Shown: one piece after another, positions 44,494 to 52,222 of the stretch
Layout of the letters: every line of letters starts with the position of its first letter
Position numbering within the stretch: position 1 is the first letter of the stretch
Assembly (NCBI GenBank): GCA_963921305.4
Contig: CAWUEX030000002.1
Coordinates: forward strand, 3,286,001 to 3,350,000
DNA: 64,000 nucleotides
Source: CAWUEX02 sp963921305
Lineage (GTDB): Bacteria > Pseudomonadota > Alphaproteobacteria > Rhodospirillales > Rhodospirillaceae
Direction of reading: 5' to 3'
Translations under genes and position numbers: made by a program
Notes under the pieces: model-generated
The model's database searches: none
Seen by the model: only the letters and a program-made list of their open reading frames with translations
Told to the model about the DNA's origin: nothing

Positions 44494-45732
44494 ATGTTTG
44501 GACGTGTGAGTGTCGCGCTTGCGGCGGCTTTGGCTTTGACCACACCCGCCGCAGCGCAAGAGTTCCCGCCGGACGTGGTCAATCCGTATGATGCCATGGA
44601 CGATCCGATGTACAGCGATCCGGTGTTCTGGTGGCGCATGACCAATGTGCCGGACAACGTCTACGAGCCCGATCCCTACTTCTATTGGCCCGATGCGGTC
44701 ATCGAAGGGCCGGACGGGCCCTTTATTCCCGCGGCAGACGCAGACGAACGCGCGCTTTCGGACGACACCCTTGATGAAATTGCTGACTGGGCAGCAGCGC
44801 GGGATACCTATGCGCTGATCATCGTTCACAACGGAAAGGTTCAACTCGAGCGCTATTGGCAGCAAGGCAAGCCGGATGTTTTGACCAACGGCCGCGCCAT
44901 CACCCGCAGCGTGACTCCGATGGTGTTGGGTTTTGCCGTCGCGGACGGTGCGCTCGACCTGGACGATCCCATCGGGAACTACATCACCGAGTGGCAAGAC
45001 GATGAGCGCGGTGACATCACGGTACGGCAGTTGGCGCAAAACGCCTCGGGCTTGGAAGTCGCGCCAAGCCTCGGCCTGGATACGATCTACGGCAACAAGG
45101 ATCTGTGCCTGGTGTATTGCGGCGACGTTGTGCGCGCGGCCCTGGCCTACGACAAAACCAATGAGCCGGGTACCAAGTTCGAAGTTGCGCAAGAGAACAT
45201 GCAGCTGCTCGCGCTCGTGATTGAGCGGGCAATGGGCGAACCCATCCAAGAGATCCTATCCGAGCGGGTGTGGCAGAAGATCGGCGCCGGTAATTCGACC
45301 TTTCAATTTGATCGCCCCGGCGGGGTTGCCCGGGTGATGTGCTGCATGCGCGCGACCCCACGGGATTGGGCACGGTTCGGCACGCTGATCCTGAACGAAG
45401 GCACGTGGAACGGCGAGCAAGTGTTGCCGGAAGGCTGGGTCGACGTCATGGCGACGCCGTCGCCGGTCAATCCGCGGTTCGGTATCGGCTTGTGGCTGGG
45501 CACGCCCTGGATCGCGATGCGCACCTACTTTGAAGATGACCCAGGTGTGATTCCGCATAAAGAGCCGTTCGTTGTGGACGACGTGCGCATGATGGAGGGC
45601 GGCGGGTTCCGTGTGATCTTCACGGTGCCGTCTGAAGACCTGATGATCTTGCGCCTCGGCAACTCACAGCATCCCGATTGGGATCACTCCTACCTGGTCA
45701 ATGCCTACCTGCGGGCATTGCGCGACGGGTAA
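44494..45732 (+). CDS. Secreted beta-lactamase-fold protein with a degenerate active site
   Basis: A 412-residue exported protein (signal ending AAAQE) of the class C beta-lactamase/esterase (PF00144-like) fold: LDLDDPIGNYITEW, a QNASGLE block, and a C-terminal LMILRLGN. Where family members have the catalytic S-x-x-K, this one reads A135-I-T-R138. Where they have Y-x-N, it reads V231-A-Q233. Both catalytic motifs are lost while the fold signatures remain, so it is probably a non-hydrolytic binding protein. It ends the receptor/DUF1838 operon and is convergent with the DUF1428 gene. RBS AAAAGGA. Confidence 0.85.
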   Translation: MFGRVSVALAAALALTTPAAAQEFPPDVVNPYDAMDDPMYSDPVFWWRMTNVPDNVYEPDPYFYWPDAVIEGPDGPFIPAADADERALSDDTLDEIADWAAARDTYALIIVHNGKVQLERYWQQGKPDVLTNGRAITRSVTPMVLGFAVADGALDLDDPIGNYITEWQDDERGDITVRQLAQNASGLEVAPSLGLDTIYGNKDLCLVYCGDVVRAALAYDKTNEPGTKFEVAQENMQLLALVIERAMGEPIQEILSERVWQKIGAGNSTFQFDRPGGVARVMCCMRATPRDWARFGTLILNEGTWNGEQVLPEGWVDVMATPSPVNPRFGIGLWLGTPWIAMRTYFEDDPGVIPHKEPFVVDDVRMMEGGGFRVIFTVPSEDLMILRLGNSQHPDWDHSYLVNAYLRALRDG

Positions 45733-45748
45733 AGCACCAGATGCCGCG

Positions 45749-46114
45749 CTAAAATTCGACAATCGGCTGAAAGCCCCCGAATATCATCCGCTGGCCGTCG
45801 AACGGGATCGGATACTTTTCGGGATCGAAGCGCTCGTCGTTCGCCATCATGTCTTCCAGGCGTTTCATGGCGTCGTCGCGGGTCGCCTTGTCCGGCCACT
45901 CCATCCAGGACAGAACGACGCTTTCATCTTCTGTGGCTTTTACGGCCATGCGGAAGTCGGTGACTTTGCCGTCAGGCACGTCGTCGCCCCAGCATTCGAC
46001 AATGCGCAACGCGCCGAGGTCCTTGAAGATGGGGTCCATGAACTTAGCGTGTTCGATGAACTCCTGTTTGTTGGCCGTGGGTACGGCAATTACAAATCCG
46101 TCGACGTAAGGCAT
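45749..46114 (-). CDS. DUF1428 (YbaA-like) protein
   Basis: A 121-residue cytoplasmic protein with the full DUF1428 pattern: YVDGFVIAVPTAN at the start, the ECWGDDVPDGKVTDF block, SWMEWPDKATRDDA and the closing MPFDGQRMIFGGF-type motif (here IPFDGQRMIFGGF). The fold is a ferredoxin-like dimeric alpha/beta barrel. The function of the family is unknown. It is 30 bp downstream of a membrane-protein gene on the same strand. Confidence 0.93.
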   Translation of the reverse strand: MPYVDGFVIAVPTANKQEFIEHAKFMDPIFKDLGALRIVECWGDDVPDGKVTDFRMAVKATEDESVVLSWMEWPDKATRDDAMKRLEDMMANDERFDPEKYPIPFDGQRMIFGGFQPIVEF

Positions 46115-46144
46115 TGGTAGTCTCCGTAAGCAGCAAAATTCGAG

Positions 46145-46678
46145 TTAGACGTTTGCGCGCGGCTCGTTCCACCGCATCGAGTTTGGTATGCCGGTGTAGT
46201 GCACGAAGATGTTCAGGATCCACAGCACCAACAGCGCCCAGAGGGTGATGTCCGCCACCAGCAGGCCGGAGTCCGGACCGAGTGTTTCCAGACCGCGCAC
46301 GCACTGCCACACGCGCCAGGGCAGATAGAGGCAGGGCACGATCACCCAGATCGGGCTCTGAAAGTTCTTCCACACCACCTGTTCGCTGACGATTTGCAGC
46401 ACGAACATCACGAAATAGGGCGTAAGTGCGAGCACCACCGCAGTGTGTCCGCCGATCACCCCCCAACCGATGAGCGTGATGAGGGGAATAAGTCCGCCAA
46501 CGAACCAGATGATGGGAAACCAGATGCGGAACCACAACGGCCAGGGTCTCACCGGGCCGGGGAAGGGGCGGGCGTCAGGGTAGCGTTTGACGCCCACGAC
46601 GATCACCAAGGTTGCAAGCACCAGGAAGATCAGGTTCTCAATCAATAGAACAGACGCGGTTGGGGCAGGAATAATCAT
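46145..46678 (-). CDS. Five-helix membrane protein of unknown function
   Basis: A 177-residue protein with about five hydrophobic segments and a Pro/Arg-rich loop after the first. The start at 46678 overlaps the LysR stop (ATGA), so the two genes are coupled. I do not recognise a family. Being between a LysR regulator and a DUF1428 gene on one transcript, it may belong to the same regulatory unit. Confidence 0.72.
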   Translation of the reverse strand: MIIPAPTASVLLIENLIFLVLATLVIVVGVKRYPDARPFPGPVRPWPLWFRIWFPIIWFVGGLIPLITLIGWGVIGGHTAVVLALTPYFVMFVLQIVSEQVVWKNFQSPIWVIVPCLYLPWRVWQCVRGLETLGPDSGLLVADITLWALLVLWILNIFVHYTGIPNSMRWNEPRANV

Positions 46679-47607
46679 TGACGATCTCCGTGAGAGCTGG
46701 ACGCGGAGGCAGCTGCATGGTCGCATTCCTCCTTCAATATATCGATAAGTGCGGTTACCGCTGGTGGGCGGCTTGTGTTCTTACGGGTGATCACACCGCA
46801 CTGGGACTCAACAACACAGTCCGGACTGTCGACAGGTACCACGACTCCCGCTTCGCACTCAGCACGCACCAGGTGTTGGGGCATGATGGAGACAAGACCC
46901 TGTGCCATCATCGCTTCCTTGAGAAAGATAATCGAGGTGGTGCGCACGACCTGCCGGGGGATGGAAACGTTATTACCGGTAAAGATAGTCCGGAACGTGC
47001 GGTCAACTGCGACCTGATCCGGAACTATCCATTCCTGTTCAGATAAGGTCTCTAAGCTGACATTCTTTTTACCGGCGAGTGGATGATCCGCGCGGACGAA
47101 TACACTGGATGTGTTGGTGAAGAGTTCGAAGAAATCGAACTCCGGTTCCGTGTAGGCCGGCGGTAACATCGAAAACGCGAGATCAATCGTGCCCTGGCGC
47201 AAAGCGGCGATGAGGTCGTCGTAAAACGCACTCAGGACACTGACATTGACGTTGGGAAAATCCGCGCATAGCCGCGCTGTCGCGTCGGGCGCGATGAACG
47301 ACGCAAAATTAGGCGTGATGCCCAAAGCAACTTGGCCTTGGTTGATCCCCTTAATCGCATGGATTTCCGTCCGCGCCCGTTCCGCTTCTTTGAGGATGAC
47401 CTGTGCGTGTTCGAACAGGCTTTGCCCAAAAACGGTCGGCTTTACGCCGCGGGGTTCGCGGTCCAGCAGTTTGGCGCCGAGCGCATCTTCAAGTTTCTGA
47501 ATGCTGCGGCTCAACGCGGGTTGCGTAATGTGAACCGCCTCGGCCGCACGAACGATATTTCCGTGGGTCACGACGGCAACAAAATGCCGGAGTTGCTGCA
47601 TTTCCAT
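46675..47607 (-). CDS. LysR-family transcriptional regulator
   Basis: A 310-residue LTTR. N-terminal helix-turn-helix QQLRHFVAVV ... AAEAVHITQPALSRSIQKLE, then a periplasmic-binding-protein-like sensor domain. It is divergent from the hydrolase/PhyH operon, 127 bp apart, which is the classic arrangement for regulating the opposite operon in response to its substrate. I prefer the ATG at 47607 (MEMQQLRHF); a GTG at 47619 is also in frame. Confidence 0.92.
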   Translation of the reverse strand: MEMQQLRHFVAVVTHGNIVRAAEAVHITQPALSRSIQKLEDALGAKLLDREPRGVKPTVFGQSLFEHAQVILKEAERARTEIHAIKGINQGQVALGITPNFASFIAPDATARLCADFPNVNVSVLSAFYDDLIAALRQGTIDLAFSMLPPAYTEPEFDFFELFTNTSSVFVRADHPLAGKKNVSLETLSEQEWIVPDQVAVDRTFRTIFTGNNVSIPRQVVRTTSIIFLKEAMMAQGLVSIMPQHLVRAECEAGVVVPVDSPDCVVESQCGVITRKNTSRPPAVTALIDILKEECDHAAASASSSHGDRQ

Positions 47608-47629
47608 AGGATACGCCACGCATTAAAAC

Positions 47630-47644
47630 ATGCATAAAATGCAT
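47630..47644. promoter_or_regulatory. LysR-type operator in the divergent promoter
   Basis: ATGCAT-AAA-ATGCAT is a dyad that contains a T-N11-A core (T47631 to A47643), the pattern bound by LysR regulators. A related half-site, GATGCA, follows about 50 bp later. It lies between the LysR gene and the hydrolase/PhyH operon. Confidence 0.5.
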
Positions 47645-47734
47645 CAAAATATTAAATTACGATACTTGAATACATATAGATGCACCTGCCATACAACAAC
47701 CTGTTTGTGACTAAACCGGGCGCCCGAAACGCCA

Positions 47735-48568
47735 ATGACTCTGCGGCATACGTATTTGGAGACCTCTGAGGGGCAGCTTCATGCCTCGGCCTGTGGCGAG
47801 GGACCCGCCGTGGTGCTGCTGCATTGGACGCCGTTGTCGGCGCGGATGTACGAGCATGAACTGCCGCGTCTGGCCGAGCACGGCTTCCGCGCCATCGGGA
47901 TTGATCTGATGGGGTTCGGGCGCTCGCACAAGCCTGGCGAGGTGTGGCCGTTCGAACGGCATGCCGCCGTGGTGGCCGAAGGACTGCAGAATTTTGGAGC
48001 CGAAAGCTGTGCCGTTCTCGGTGCGCACTTCTCGGCGCCGGTCGCGATTGAACTCACCGTCAATAGCGGACTGGAGGTCAACGCTCTTCTGTTAGACGGA
48101 TGCGGTCACTTGCTGCCGCCCGACGCCGGTGCGGCGATTGCGGCCAAGGTCGCGGAGATGAAAGGCCCAGGACTGCACGACGATGGATCGCATGTTTCGT
48201 TTGTGTGGGACCAGGCGGTTAATTCCTACAACATCTTCGACCCGGACTTTGCCGTGAGCGATGAAACGCTGCCGCTGATTTACCGCTTTATGCTGGACTA
48301 CCTCTCGACCGGGCTGCCGGATGATTTCGGCACGTTCCAGCCGTTCGACATCAGAGAAAAACTGGCTGCGGTTGAGGTGCCGAGTTGTGTGCTGTCGGCA
48401 GAGACCGATCCTTTGCTGGCTGCTCAAGTGCCGGCTGTCGAGGCTTTGAGCGCCGGACAGGGGCACGTCACATCGGTTACGCTGCCGGGCGGCCACCCGC
48501 TGCATGACCCCAAGCGTAGAGGCGCGTATGCGGATGCCATTGCAGAGTTTCTGCGAGGCCTGTCATGA
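47735..48568 (+). CDS. Alpha/beta hydrolase with His at the nucleophile position (operon first gene)
   Basis: A 277-residue alpha/beta hydrolase without a signal peptide. Motifs in order: VVLLHWTP (oxyanion strand), GIDLMGFGRS, the elbow G96-A-H98-F-S100 where Ser is expected at 98, the DGSHV segment, SAETDPL for the acid and GGHPLHDP for the catalytic His. It resembles the hydrolase at 50323 closely (both have HWTP and DGSH..WxW-like blocks). The stop overlaps the next start by 4 bp (ATGA). Confidence 0.87.
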   Translation: MTLRHTYLETSEGQLHASACGEGPAVVLLHWTPLSARMYEHELPRLAEHGFRAIGIDLMGFGRSHKPGEVWPFERHAAVVAEGLQNFGAESCAVLGAHFSAPVAIELTVNSGLEVNALLLDGCGHLLPPDAGAAIAAKVAEMKGPGLHDDGSHVSFVWDQAVNSYNIFDPDFAVSDETLPLIYRFMLDYLSTGLPDDFGTFQPFDIREKLAAVEVPSCVLSAETDPLLAAQVPAVEALSAGQGHVTSVTLPGGHPLHDPKRRGAYADAIAEFLRGLS

Positions 48569-49413
48569 CCGTGCTTCAGGATCATATCGAGACTTACGAA
48601 CGGGACGGCACGGTTCTAATACCGGGAGCGTTTACAGACTGGGTTGAGCCGCTTGAAGACGCTGTCATGACGGTCATCACGAGTCATCGGGCAGGCACAT
48701 TAGACCACTCAACCGCGGCGCCGACATCGCAGAACGATCTCAATATCATTGAGAACTTTGGCGGCGGTGCGATGGCACTCAATATTTTCCCCTACCATTC
48801 GGGCTTCCAGGCATGGCTGTCTGACTCCCCTGCGGCGCAAATGGCTGCGGAGATCATGCGTAGCGAAACGTCACGTTACTGGGTCGATGCCACGTTTTGG
48901 AAGGAAGAAGGGGCCGCAGCGGAAGGCACGCCCTGGCACAACGACACCTGCACCTGGCCGTTCTGGGGCCGGCAAATGACCATACTATGGATCGCGCTGA
49001 CCGATGTGGATGAGAGCAATGGCCCTTTGACCACCGTGCGCGGCACGCATCACGGCGACGGGCGTTATTACTCGACGTTTTTTCCGCAAGACCAGGAGCC
49101 GCCCGAGGGATATCGCCCGTGGCAGGAGTTAATGGATCAGGCCGAAGCCGCGGACGCAGAGATTCAAACGTGGACGATGAAAAAAGGCGACTGCCTGTTC
49201 ATGCATCCGACGACCATACACGGCTCGAAACCCCGCGCGGCGGACACGGGCGTACCGCGCCTCGCTTTCAGCACCCGCTGGCTGGGCGACGATGTGGTGT
49301 GGAAGCCGGACCCGTTGACGGCCCGCATGACGGAACGGCTGAACGATCACTCGGATATGAAATTCAATGCCCCGCCGGCTGACACCGTCATTCCCGTGAG
49401 CTGGCCGCGGTAA
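48565..49413 (+). CDS. PhyH-family Fe(II)/2-oxoglutarate dioxygenase 1
   Basis: A 282-residue phytanoyl-CoA-dioxygenase-like enzyme that should hydroxylate an aliphatic substrate using O2 and 2-oxoglutarate. The iron ligands are H125, D127 (PWHNDT) and H219 (TIHGS); R232 (PRLAFSTRW) is the likely 2-oxoglutarate anchor. The next gene keeps the same residue numbers, so the two are paralogues. It is coupled to the upstream hydrolase. Confidence 0.92.
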   Translation: MTVLQDHIETYERDGTVLIPGAFTDWVEPLEDAVMTVITSHRAGTLDHSTAAPTSQNDLNIIENFGGGAMALNIFPYHSGFQAWLSDSPAAQMAAEIMRSETSRYWVDATFWKEEGAAAEGTPWHNDTCTWPFWGRQMTILWIALTDVDESNGPLTTVRGTHHGDGRYYSTFFPQDQEPPEGYRPWQELMDQAEAADAEIQTWTMKKGDCLFMHPTTIHGSKPRAADTGVPRLAFSTRWLGDDVVWKPDPLTARMTERLNDHSDMKFNAPPADTVIPVSWPR

Positions 49414-49448
49414 TTGAGACGCGAGAGACATAGAAAGAGGACTCACAC

Positions 49449-50309
49449 ATGCATCCCAAAGTGACGCAGGAGATTATCGACACCTACAACGACGTGGGTG
49501 TGACTCATATTCCGAACGCTGTGCCCCAGAGCTGGGTATCGGGTATGACCAAGGTGATCGACGATACCGTTTCAGGGCTGCGCGACGGATCCGTGTCGTT
49601 CGGGCCGCATCCGACGCAGCGGGACGTGGAGTTTGAGGACCACGGCGGCTATGTGCGCCTTATCAATCTGTACCTACGGGTGCCCGAGATGCAGCGTCTG
49701 ATTGAGGATAGCGATTGCGCTGAGATCGTCGCCGATGTGATCGGGTCCGACGAGATGCGCGCCTGGGTCGACGGCACATTTCTGAAAGAAGGTGACGCGG
49801 AGGAAACGGCGACGCCCTGGCACAACGATGAATGCTTGTTCCCGTTGCGCGGGCATCATAGCCCTTCTATGTGGGTGGCGCTGACGGATATCGACCGGGA
49901 CAACGCTCCGCTGATTACGCTGGCGGGATCCAATAAGGATCCGCACCGCTACCGGAGCTCATGGGCGATAGAAGGGGCAGAGGTCGGACCGGAGTTTCAC
50001 CCGTGGGACGAATTGCTGGACCGCGTCAACGCGCCGGACGCCGACATTCGGGTGTGGGAAGCCAAAGCGGGTGATATGCTGATCATTCATCCCAAAACCA
50101 TTCATGGGTCATTGCCGCGCAAGGCGGGTACCGAAGGCCGGCGCCTCGGCTTTTCGTTACGTTGGATCGGCAGCGACATCCGCTATGAGTTTAATCCCAC
50201 GGCCAAGCGCTCGCCCTTCCAAGACAGCGCGGAACTCAAGGAAGGAGAACGCATTCCCGATAGCGTCATCTCCGTAACCTGGCGGCGCGATACCCAGAAA
50301 GCGGCGTGA
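49449..50309 (+). CDS. PhyH-family Fe(II)/2-oxoglutarate dioxygenase 2
   Basis: A 286-residue paralogue of the previous gene. Iron ligands H125, D127 (PWHNDE) and H219 (TIHGS), with Arg in RRLGFSLRW. The region between the motifs (residues 130-200) differs, which suggests a different substrate pocket or a successive hydroxylation. It starts 35 bp after the first dioxygenase and ends 13 bp before the second hydrolase. Confidence 0.92.
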   Translation: MHPKVTQEIIDTYNDVGVTHIPNAVPQSWVSGMTKVIDDTVSGLRDGSVSFGPHPTQRDVEFEDHGGYVRLINLYLRVPEMQRLIEDSDCAEIVADVIGSDEMRAWVDGTFLKEGDAEETATPWHNDECLFPLRGHHSPSMWVALTDIDRDNAPLITLAGSNKDPHRYRSSWAIEGAEVGPEFHPWDELLDRVNAPDADIRVWEAKAGDMLIIHPKTIHGSLPRKAGTEGRRLGFSLRWIGSDIRYEFNPTAKRSPFQDSAELKEGERIPDSVISVTWRRDTQKAA

Positions 50310-50322
50310 CGGGCCAAGGTCA

Positions 50323-51147
50323 ATGAAACGCGCACTTATTGAGACCTCCTCAGGCCATGTTCACGTCCGCATGCAAGGCGAGGGCAGCCCGGTTGTTCTG
50401 ATGCATTGGACCCCGGCGTCTGGACGTCAGTTCGAACCCCTTCTTCCGCTGCTCGCCGAGGCCGGCTTTGCGGCAATCGCGCCAGATCACATGGGTTACG
50501 GCCAATCCGATCCCCGGCCAAAGCCGTGGGAAATCGCGGACTACGCCGACAATATCGCGGAGTTGCTGAGCCTGCTTGGCTATGACTCGGCGGCGTTGGT
50601 CGGCGGCCACTTGTCATCTGAAATTGCGGTAGAGACGTCTCTCAGACATCCGGACCGCGTGACGCGCTTGGTGCTTGACGGTAGCCCGGTGTGGAGCCGG
50701 GAGTTCCGGGAACAGGTCTTGGCAACCGCGCGGCAACCCACACCGGATTGGAACGAGGACGGATCGCACATTGCCTGGGTGTGGGAGCGTTCGCTGTGGC
50801 TGCAACGGATGTGGGATTCCAACTTCGAACTAAATGATGATGGCGCAGCCTTTCTAAGGAACGCGGTCATCGATAGTATGGTCGCGCAGCAGAGTGATGA
50901 TTCCGCAGACGCTCTGAAGAACTACGATATGGAAGACGCCCTCAAGCGTGTCAGCCATCCGGTTCTTGCGCTTTCTGCAAAGACAGACCCGCTCAATAAC
51001 TGTCATGAAAAGGTGTTGGAACTTGTTTCCAGCGCGCGTGGATATGAATTTCCGGACAGCCACCCCATCCATCATCCGGACATGGCGCAGACCTACGCGG
51101 ACGCCCTCATTCCGTTTTTGAAGGACCAGCCTTCTACGATCAAATAG
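50323..51147 (+). CDS. Alpha/beta hydrolase with His at the nucleophile position (operon last gene)
   Basis: A 274-residue cytoplasmic alpha/beta hydrolase. VVLMHWTPASGRQ at the oxyanion strand, APDHMGYGQSD, elbow G94-G-H96-L-S98 (His in place of Ser), DGSHIAWVW, and SAKTDPL before a C-terminal DSHPIHHPD with the catalytic His. Together with the gene at 47735 it flanks the two dioxygenases. Its stop overlaps the convergent DUF1838 stop by 8 bp. Confidence 0.87.
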   Translation: MKRALIETSSGHVHVRMQGEGSPVVLMHWTPASGRQFEPLLPLLAEAGFAAIAPDHMGYGQSDPRPKPWEIADYADNIAELLSLLGYDSAALVGGHLSSEIAVETSLRHPDRVTRLVLDGSPVWSREFREQVLATARQPTPDWNEDGSHIAWVWERSLWLQRMWDSNFELNDDGAAFLRNAVIDSMVAQQSDDSADALKNYDMEDALKRVSHPVLALSAKTDPLNNCHEKVLELVSSARGYEFPDSHPIHHPDMAQTYADALIPFLKDQPSTIK

Positions 51148-52066
51148 GCTGGCTGAACGGTTCGAGGTCGACGACCATCAATTCAGGATTGTCACGCTCG
51201 ATCCGGGCGTAGTAGTCCGCCGGAAGCTGATGAACGCCGTCCAATTTTTTGCCGCTCCAGATGGCAAACATGTGGCCTGGAATGTCGCCCATGTCGACCC
51301 AACTGGGGTAGGGGAAGACGTATCCGCCCGCCGTGCCCATGGGCAGGCGCGCGATCGAAGGATCATCGAACAGAGACCGGACCGTCCAGTTGTGTGAGGT
51401 CTCAATAAAGGGCGTGAGCCAGTTGTCAGGCGGGACGCGGATTTGTTCAGCCTTCACCACGTCATCCTCAATATGAAAGACCGTGCTGGTCGGCGTGTAT
51501 TCATCGCTTTCCCGGTCGAGCGGGCGCTTGCCTCCCGGACCGTAGAGCATACCCGGATCCTCCGTGAGAATGGTCGGGTCAACTTTGACGGTTTTACCCG
51601 TGACTGGATTGAGCACGGTTTCAATGAACTCACCGGTGACGGGGTGTCGGGGGTAGGACGTGTTGTGACCGTGTACGCGATAGACGTGCGTGTCGATGCG
51701 CTTATGGTGTGAAAACTCAATGCCTTCGTAGCGGACCACCGGTTCCACTTTGCGGCCTTCGGCGACGATAAACATGGTGAAGTGGTACCACAGCAACACA
51801 TCTGCTTCGTCGGCGAGGTCGCGATAAATGCGAAACTCCGCCGTCATCTTTTCAATCGGGTCGTCATACGAGAAGAAGGACGATTCGACGCGGCCTTCGG
51901 CGGGAGGATAAATACCCGGTGCAGGGGAGGTGGCCGCCGCGAAAGCGGACGAAGAGCCAGCCGCTAACCCGGCAATAGGGAGGCTAGCGGGCAATGCCAT
52001 TGCGGCACGACGCGATATAGTGCCCATTGATGACTCATCCAGCGTGCGTTTTAGAATATCGAACAT
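51140..52066 (-). CDS. Tat-exported DUF1838 protein 5
   Basis: A 308-residue DUF1838 protein on the opposite strand. The ATG at 52066 follows AGGAAGGA; a longer frame to 52189 lacks support. Tat signal ISRRAAM, then a hydrophobic stretch to AFAA. Domain motifs: SFFSYDDPIEKMTAEFRI, VVRYEGIEFSHHKR, YRVHGHNTSYPRHPVTGEF and DIPGHMFAIWSGKKLDG. It is the fifth copy in 12 kb and lies downstream of the second LytTR gene, repeating the LytTR-to-DUF1838 association. Confidence 0.86.
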   Translation of the reverse strand: MFDILKRTLDESSMGTISRRAAMALPASLPIAGLAAGSSSAFAAATSPAPGIYPPAEGRVESSFFSYDDPIEKMTAEFRIYRDLADEADVLLWYHFTMFIVAEGRKVEPVVRYEGIEFSHHKRIDTHVYRVHGHNTSYPRHPVTGEFIETVLNPVTGKTVKVDPTILTEDPGMLYGPGGKRPLDRESDEYTPTSTVFHIEDDVVKAEQIRVPPDNWLTPFIETSHNWTVRSLFDDPSIARLPMGTAGGYVFPYPSWVDMGDIPGHMFAIWSGKKLDGVHQLPADYYARIERDNPELMVVDLEPFSQPI

Positions 52067-52222
52067 TGCGCAATAGTCCTTCCTAGGTGGTGGCGAATAT
52101 CTGCCGCGTGATAGCAAATATGGTTCGTGCTGCGCCTGCCTATTACGCGAGATATCGCACTTATACTTGGATGCAGATTCAAGAAGCATGAGTTTACATG
52201 GATCCAGCCCTATCTCAGACGG

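Noticed and set aside
43509..44657. 382-residue minus-strand frame over DUF1838 copy 4
   Set aside because: Arg/His-rich antisense product; the plus strand has a Tat signal, ribosome-binding site and family match.
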